Source: Lachnospiraceae bacterium (GTDB lineage Bacteria > Bacillota > Clostridia > Lachnospirales > Lachnospiraceae). From it: DNA of 43,721 nucleotides. Location: contig JAJQBC010000060.1 of NCBI GenBank assembly GCA_021203465.1, positions 1 to 43,721 of the forward strand, in the 5' to 3' direction. Positions within the stretch are counted from its first letter, which is position 1, and each line of letters opens with the position of its first letter. Below the pieces are notes generated by a model. That model was not told the DNA's origin and ran no database searches. It saw nothing but the letters and a program-made list of their open reading frames with translations. The position numbers and the translations under genes were made by a program. Shown piece after piece: positions 39,414-43,721 of the stretch.

Positions 39414-40970
39414 TCACTGCACATTCGCCGCATAGAAATCAAGCGCGGCGTTGACTGCGTTGACGACTGCCCCGGATGAGGTGGAGGCGCCGGACACCGT
39501 GTCGATCTCATTGTCCGCCGTAGAACCACCTGATTTATTCAGGATAAATTTGTCTGTATTGACCCCGGCGAACTGGCTCTTGAACGAATCCTCATCGCAG
39601 AGCATGCCCATGCCGGCCGTCTCGTTCAGCTCGGTGAAGGAGATGCCGATCACCGTACCGTCTGTGGAAATACCGATGGACAATGTGATGTCTCCGTCAT
39701 AACCGTCGCCGCTCGTCGCGCTGATCACGTAACCGACAATATTGCCGGAAGCGTCATAGCCGACGACCATATCATTGATGTAGGCCTTGCCGAAGTCCTC
39801 GCCGTACACCTCGCCGTCCAGCTCTTCAATGGCTGCGGTAATCGCGTCATCATAGCCGAAGCTCTCCGCATTCGGACAGACCTCCTGATAGGAAGCCGCG
39901 CTTGCCGCAAGGTTCTGCGCCTCGATCGTGTCCTTTGTCATGCCATACACGCCGCCCAGCGCCACGCCCGCGATCAGCGTGATCGCGAACAGAATCAGCG
40001 CAGGCTTCGGAATCGGGAAGCTCTTCTTTCCGTCCGCGGACTCCTCCTTCTGCTTGCGCAGGCCGTAGGGAACCGGAACCGTAATCTCGTCGATCAACGG
40101 CACGACCATATTGGAAATGACGACCGCGTAGCTGACAGAATCCGCCGAACTGCCGAAGATGCGGAACACACCGCTCAATACGCCGATCATGATACCGTAC
40201 AGCAGCTGCCCTGTAGAGGTGACCGGACTCGTGACCGGGTCGGTCGCCATGAAGAACGCCGCCATCACGATGCCGCCGCCCGCGAGATGCGCGAGGATGA
40301 AGACCGGGTTAAATCCCTGTCCGCCGAAAATCGCAACAAAGGCTGCAAAGGATACCAGCGTCGCGACCGGGATTTCAAAGGTGATTCCGCCCATCGCCCA
40401 GAGAATCAGCCCGCCGATAAAGAGCGCCGCGACCGAATTGCCGATGACGCCGCTCGTATTGCCGATCAGCATCTGCGTCACGCTCACCGCCGTGCCCTCC
40501 GCCATCTGTGCGAGAGGCGTCGCCGAGCTGTAGCCGTCGACCGCGTAGTTCGTCACAATCCCGCTGAACGAGATCAGCAGGAAGCAGCGGCCGCCCAGCG
40601 CCGGGTTCATAAAGTTGTGTCCCAGTCCGCCGAAGAAGCACTTGACGACCAGAATCGCGAACAGTGCGCCCGCGAAGGGAATGTAGAGCGGCACACTGGC
40701 CGGAAGGCAGAGTGCCAGCAGAAGTCCGGTCAGCACCACGCTTCCGTCCTTCAGCGTATTTTCCCTGCCCGCTATGTAATCGAAGACAAACTCGGTCAGC
40801 GTCGCTGTGACGATCGACATCAGGATGACCAGAACCGCCTGCAGCCGGAAATGCCAGATACCCATAAGCGTCGCCGGCATGAGGCACAGAATCACATCCA
40901 GCATGACGCTGCCCGTCGTCAGCCTGCTCCTCACATGTGGGCTGGTAGAAACATTGTATAATTTACTCAT
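39414..40970 (-). CDS. rnfD: Fused RnfD-RnfG subunit of the Rnf complex
   Basis: This 518-residue protein joins two subunits that are usually separate. Residues 1-305 are RnfD: several membrane helices and DGYSSATPLAQ, where Thr151 is the expected covalent-FMN site. From about residue 325 RnfG starts with its own membrane helix (KPALILFAITLIAGVALGGVYGMTKDTIEAQN), then an extracytosolic domain with a C-terminal DTVSGASTSSG. The FMN acceptor of RnfG is normally Thr in SGAT; it is Ser496 here, with Thr497 next. The frame has no interruption. GGGGGAGG precedes the ATG, and the gene lies between rnfC and rnfE. No separate rnfG is present. Confidence 0.93.
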   Translation of the reverse strand: MSKLYNVSTSPHVRSRLTTGSVMLDVILCLMPATLMGIWHFRLQAVLVILMSIVTATLTEFVFDYIAGRENTLKDGSVVLTGLLLALCLPASVPLYIPFAGALFAILVVKCFFGGLGHNFMNPALGGRCFLLISFSGIVTNYAVDGYSSATPLAQMAEGTAVSVTQMLIGNTSGVIGNSVAALFIGGLILWAMGGITFEIPVATLVSFAAFVAIFGGQGFNPVFILAHLAGGGIVMAAFFMATDPVTSPVTSTGQLLYGIMIGVLSGVFRIFGSSADSVSYAVVISNMVVPLIDEITVPVPYGLRKQKEESADGKKSFPIPKPALILFAITLIAGVALGGVYGMTKDTIEAQNLAASAASYQEVCPNAESFGYDDAITAAIEELDGEVYGEDFGKAYINDMVVGYDASGNIVGYVISATSGDGYDGDITLSIGISTDGTVIGISFTELNETAGMGMLCDEDSFKSQFAGVNTDKFILNKSGGSTADNEIDTVSGASTSSGAVVNAVNAALDFYAANVQ

Positions 40971-40986
40971 TTTCTATCCTCCCCCT

Positions 40987-42321
40987 TTACTTTCTCTTTG
41001 CGGCCATGATCTCCGCCTTGGCCTGCTTGAACAGCTGCATCAACGGTCTCTTCGCCGGACAGATGAAGGTGCAGGAGCCACACGCAATGCACTCCAGCCC
41101 ATACAGTTTCTTTTCATAGCGTTCATAATTCTTGCGCTCCGCAGCCTCCGCCATCATCTGCGGTGTCAGACCGAGCGGACATACCTGCGCGCAACGCCCG
41201 CAGCGGATGCAGGCGGTCTGCTGCTCCTGCGCCTTCGCTACCGGATCCTTCACCAGCACGGTCAGCGCGTTATTGTTCTTGCAGACGGCTGCGGAGAGAT
41301 CCGGCATCGCAAAGCCCATCATCGGGCCGCCGCAGATAATCTTCTCCGGCTCCACGCCGTCCTTGAAGCCGCCTGCCGCCTCGAGCACCTCCGTAAGGCC
41401 GGTACCGATCTTTACCATCAGATTACAGGGTTCCTTCACGCCGTCGCCCGAGACTGTGAAACCGCGCTCCATCGAGGGCTCCGACTTGCAGACCGCCCGG
41501 TAGATCGCCTGGACCGTCGCCACGTTGTCGACCACACAGCCGACGTCCGCCGGGAGCATGCCCAGCTTGATGTGCTTTCCGGCCACGACTGTCATGATCG
41601 AGCGCTCACCGCCCTGCGGATATTTCGCCTCCGCCTTCATCACGCGGATCTTCGCCTCGCCCGCGCAGGCTTTCTCCATCGCCGCGATCGCCTCCGGCTT
41701 GTTATCCTCAATCAGAACCACGCCCTCCGCGTTCGGGAACAGTCGAAGCATGACCTTGAGACCCGTGACGATCTCATCCGGATACGTCCGCATCAACTGG
41801 TCGTCACAGGTGATGTAGGGCTCGCACTCGCCGCCGTTCGCGATCACATATTTGATCTCCTCCGGCTTCTTCGGCATCAGCTTTACATGCGTCGGGAAGC
41901 CCGCGCCGCCCATGCCGATGACTCCCGCCGCCTTGATCCGATCGAGAATCTCCTGATTGCTGAGCGTCGTGTAATCGGTCTCCACACCGATGCCCTCCGC
42001 GAGCGTGTACGCGTCGTCATTCTCAACCACAATCGACAGATCGGAGCCGCCGAGCACGTTTCTCCGATTCTCGATCGCCTTGACCGTCCCGGAACACGAA
42101 CTCACGATGTTCGCAGAGACGAAACCGTCCGCCTCGGCAATCACCTGACCTGCCAGTACCGCATCGCCCTTCGCGACGACCGGCTTCGCCGGCTTTCCGA
42201 TATGCTGATTCAGGTGGAATACCATATCCCCCTTCGGCAGCAATGGACGAAAAGCGACATCCCGCGCGTATTCTTTTCCCTCGACAGGGTGTACGCCGCC
42301 GTGAAATGTCTTACTGCTCAT
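40987..42321 (-). CDS. rnfC: Rnf complex subunit C, NADH-binding
   Basis: This 444-residue peripheral protein oxidises or reduces NAD in the Rnf complex. It begins FHGGVHPVEGKEYARD, has the nucleotide/FMN region GVIGMGGAGFPTHVKL, a SLBB domain, and two 4Fe-4S motifs at the C-terminus: CIRCGRCAQVCP and CIACGSCTFICP. Length is normal. GGAGAAGG precedes the ATG. It is the first gene of the rnf operon, with a promoter about 210 bases upstream. Confidence 0.96.
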   Translation of the reverse strand: MSSKTFHGGVHPVEGKEYARDVAFRPLLPKGDMVFHLNQHIGKPAKPVVAKGDAVLAGQVIAEADGFVSANIVSSCSGTVKAIENRRNVLGGSDLSIVVENDDAYTLAEGIGVETDYTTLSNQEILDRIKAAGVIGMGGAGFPTHVKLMPKKPEEIKYVIANGGECEPYITCDDQLMRTYPDEIVTGLKVMLRLFPNAEGVVLIEDNKPEAIAAMEKACAGEAKIRVMKAEAKYPQGGERSIMTVVAGKHIKLGMLPADVGCVVDNVATVQAIYRAVCKSEPSMERGFTVSGDGVKEPCNLMVKIGTGLTEVLEAAGGFKDGVEPEKIICGGPMMGFAMPDLSAAVCKNNNALTVLVKDPVAKAQEQQTACIRCGRCAQVCPLGLTPQMMAEAAERKNYERYEKKLYGLECIACGSCTFICPAKRPLMQLFKQAKAEIMAAKRK

Positions 42322-42529
42322 ATGACATCCTTCTCCTTTTCTTTTCTATGTGACTCTGTTACCCTTCTCCCTCTTTCACAGGTGCAGAGAAGAACACTTA
42401 CTTCCAGAGACCGCCCGGCCTCACAGCATCTTATGGGAGCCTGTCCGATTTCAGAACAAAAAGAATGACCGTAAACCTTATTTTCACAACCGTTTTCTCT
42501 GCCGGAAGTCGATTTTTGTCACTGTTAAA

Positions 42530-42558
42530 AGAATAACATGCCACAATTTATTTGTCAA
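42530..42558 (-). promoter_or_regulatory. Promoter of the rnf operon
   Basis: On the minus strand TTGACA (42553-42558) and TATTCT (42530-42535) have a 17-base spacer. The leader to rnfC is about 200 bases with no ORF and no recognised riboswitch. The 347-base gap 42322-42668 contains only this promoter and the tRNA promoter. Confidence 0.65.
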
Positions 42559-42601
42559 TCCGACAGGACAGTTCCACAGGGCAAAAACTGTTTTTTCATG
42601 A

Positions 42602-42630
42602 TTGCATTCTTTCAGAATCTGTGATAGAAT
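42602..42630 (+). promoter_or_regulatory. Promoter of tRNA-Ser
   Basis: TTGCAT (42602-42607) and TAGAAT (42625-42630) are spaced by 17 bases and lie 38 bases before the tRNA. Confidence 0.65.
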
Positions 42631-42668
42631 ACAGCAGTCGGCGGCATTCAGATGCCGATATCAAATGT

Positions 42669-42754
42669 GGAGACGTATCGAAGTGGTCATAACGGGCCTG
42701 ACTCGAAATCAGGTAGTCCTTCGGGGCTCGAGGGTTCGAATCCCTCCGTCTCCG
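42669..42754 (+). tRNA. tRNA-Ser (anticodon CGA)
   Basis: The acceptor stem is GGAGACG paired with CGTCTCC. The anticodon stem CCTGA/TCAGG (42697-42701 and 42709-42713) encloses CTCGAAA, so the anticodon is CGA at 42704-42706, reading UCG. A long variable arm and a GGTTCGAATCC T-loop fit a serine tRNA. The discriminator base is G and CCA is not encoded. Confidence 0.95.
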
Positions 42755-42760
42755 CTGAAA

Positions 42761-42806
42761 AATAGTCGGCAGTCTTTATAATGGCTGCCGGCTATTTTAT
42801 TTTTAT
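42761..42806 (+). terminator. Rho-independent terminator after tRNA-Ser
   Basis: AATAGTCGGCAG (42761-42772) pairs with CTGCCGGCTATT (42785-42796) with one T-G pair, followed by TTATTTTT. Confidence 0.85.
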
Positions 42807-42870
42807 CGTTTTCAGCCTTTCCCGGAAAATGTAGCACGCTTCACGCAAAAACTGACACAGAAGAATGGTC

Positions 42871-43119
42871 CTAATGCCAGTCCTTTATAATTTCCAGCAG
42901 CTCCGCCTCATAATCCCCGCCAATCTCCTCATGGCGTCCTCCATGCCGCAGGTTCGTATCCACGCCCCACACCCCGTCTTCCTCAAACTCCCAGATATGG
43001 TAAGGTACGCCGCGGTAATCAAAATCGACACTCCCGCAGCCATCCTCCTCCGTGTACTGATATTTCCAGCCGCGTTCCTCGAGAAAAGCCCGGACGCGAC
43101 TCAGTCTCTGATTTTCCAT
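42871..43119 (-). CDS. Small acidic protein of unknown function
   Basis: This 82-residue protein begins MENQRLSRVRAFLEERGWKYQYTEEDGCGSVDFDYRGVPYHIWEF and has many Glu, Asp and Trp residues. It resembles conserved hypothetical proteins of Clostridia but is not recognised as a named domain. The ATG at 43119 is seven bases after GAGAGGG; a TTG at 43125 is in frame. It starts 12 bases after the nitroreductase stop and may be cotranscribed with it. Confidence 0.65.
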   Translation of the reverse strand: MENQRLSRVRAFLEERGWKYQYTEEDGCGSVDFDYRGVPYHIWEFEEDGVWGVDTNLRHGGRHEEIGGDYEAELLEIIKDWH

Positions 43120-43131
43120 ACTCAAACCCTC

Positions 43132-43674
43132 TCAGCGAAAGCTCAGCAGCTCTCCCACATCCTTACGCGGGCGAACATTCGGCTCCTCGTCCGGATAACC
43201 GAGCGCAATCAGCGCTGCGATGCGTCTGTCTTCCGGAAGCCCCACAATTTTCGCCACCTCTGCTTCTTCAAGAATCCCCATGATGCAAGTGCCAAGTCCC
43301 TTCTCCCAGGCCGTCAGGCAGAAGGTCTGGCAGGCAATGCCGGCATCAAAAGACTCCCAGGCCGCTCCTCTCGATGTAGAGAAAGAACCGTCCGCATTAT
43401 AACCGCAGATTCCCACGCCGTAGGTCAAAATGACAAGCGCCGGAGCCGTGCGGATCATCCGCGCATTGTTTGCATGCCCCATCACGCCGTGCTCCGCGAT
43501 CTCCTCCTTCAGCCTCTGACTGTCCACGACAATATACCCCGGCGTCTGGCTGTTCTTCCAGGTCGGCGCGTAGCGGGCAATCTCAACGATCTCCTCCACG
43601 AGGCTGCGCGGAATCTTCTCTTCCTTATATTTACGAATGCTTCTCCTTGTCTTCAGACAGGTAATGGTTTCCAT
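43132..43674 (-). CDS. Nitroreductase-family FMN oxidoreductase
   Basis: This 180-residue protein begins METITCLKTRRSIRKYKEEKIPR, the typical N-terminal FMN-binding segment of nitroreductases, and later has APTWKNSQTPGYIVV, AGIACQTFCLTAWEKGLGTCIMG and IALGYPDEEP. It likely uses NAD(P)H and bound FMN to reduce an unidentified substrate. The frame opens at 43710, but the ATG at 43674 follows AGGAGGAG. Nothing upstream is visible beyond the window edge. Confidence 0.88.
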   Translation of the reverse strand: METITCLKTRRSIRKYKEEKIPRSLVEEIVEIARYAPTWKNSQTPGYIVVDSQRLKEEIAEHGVMGHANNARMIRTAPALVILTYGVGICGYNADGSFSTSRGAAWESFDAGIACQTFCLTAWEKGLGTCIMGILEEAEVAKIVGLPEDRRIAALIALGYPDEEPNVRPRKDVGELLSFR

Positions 43675-43721
43675 ACTGCTCCTCCTTTTGTTTCGATTCC
43701 GATCATTCAATATTTTTATTT

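Noticed and set aside
40807-42468. 553-codon open frame on the plus strand
   Set aside because: It is antisense to rnfC and the start of rnfD-rnfG, has no domain and no ribosome site.

Overview
The window looks like chromosomal DNA of a strict anaerobe of the Firmicutes, most likely a moderately high-GC member of the Lachnospiraceae. This rests on gene content read directly from the sequence: an Rnf complex, paired pyruvate phosphate dikinase and pyrophosphate-type phosphofructokinase, single-chain glycyl-tRNA synthetase, RqcH, Rpn-type nuclease genes, and strong AGGAGG-type ribosome binding sites. Taxonomy is inference.

Layout. (1) 1-12561 is a selenium/molybdenum region. A plus-strand operon (yedE, a TusA/YedF-like gene, a DUF3343 gene, selD) converges on a minus-strand series (modE-like, molybdopterin-binding moeA-like, xdhC, moaC; modABC; yqeB, mocA-like, yqeC). 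This is the gene set linked to the selenium-dependent molybdenum hydroxylase trait, in which selenium is an inorganic cofactor. No hydroxylase structural gene lies in the window. An Rpn-type nuclease gene with its own promoter sits at the point of convergence. (2) 12606-16602 holds ppdK and a PPi-type phosphofructokinase, a pyrophosphate-linked glycolysis pair. (3) 16655-29234 is a housekeeping block on the minus strand: glyS, a small secreted protein, recO, a short YqzL-like ORF, era, an M16C peptidase, ptsH, ptsI, rpoZ, gmk, yicC and a MATE exporter. Two copies of a 161-bp element with terminal inverted repeats lie in two of its gaps. (4) 29284-30856 is a small accessory island: an XRE remnant, a HicA-type toxin-antitoxin pair between two 44-bp direct repeats, and a 5'-truncated Rpn-like gene. 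(5) 30921-33311 carries rqcH and two small genes. (6) 33547-42321 is a redox operon: rnfC, a fused rnfD-rnfG, rnfE, rnfA, rnfB, apbE, and a large exported flavoprotein with two covalent-FMN domains and a fumarate-reductase-like FAD domain. (7) 42602-43674 has tRNA-Ser(CGA), a small unknown gene and a nitroreductase.

How the parts work together. SelD would supply selenophosphate; YedE, the TusA-like protein and the DUF3343 protein would handle selenium import or carriage; ModABC would import molybdate; and MoaC, the MoeA-like protein, MocA-like, XdhC, YqeB and YqeC would build and insert the selenium-containing molybdenum cofactor. In the redox operon Rnf couples reduced ferredoxin, NAD and an ion gradient. 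ApbE would attach FMN to RnfD, RnfG and the exported reductase, so the reductase may be a terminal oxidoreductase for an unidentified organic electron acceptor. Its active site differs from fumarate reductase at a key substrate residue. No phage, CRISPR array, rRNA or complete insertion sequence was seen.
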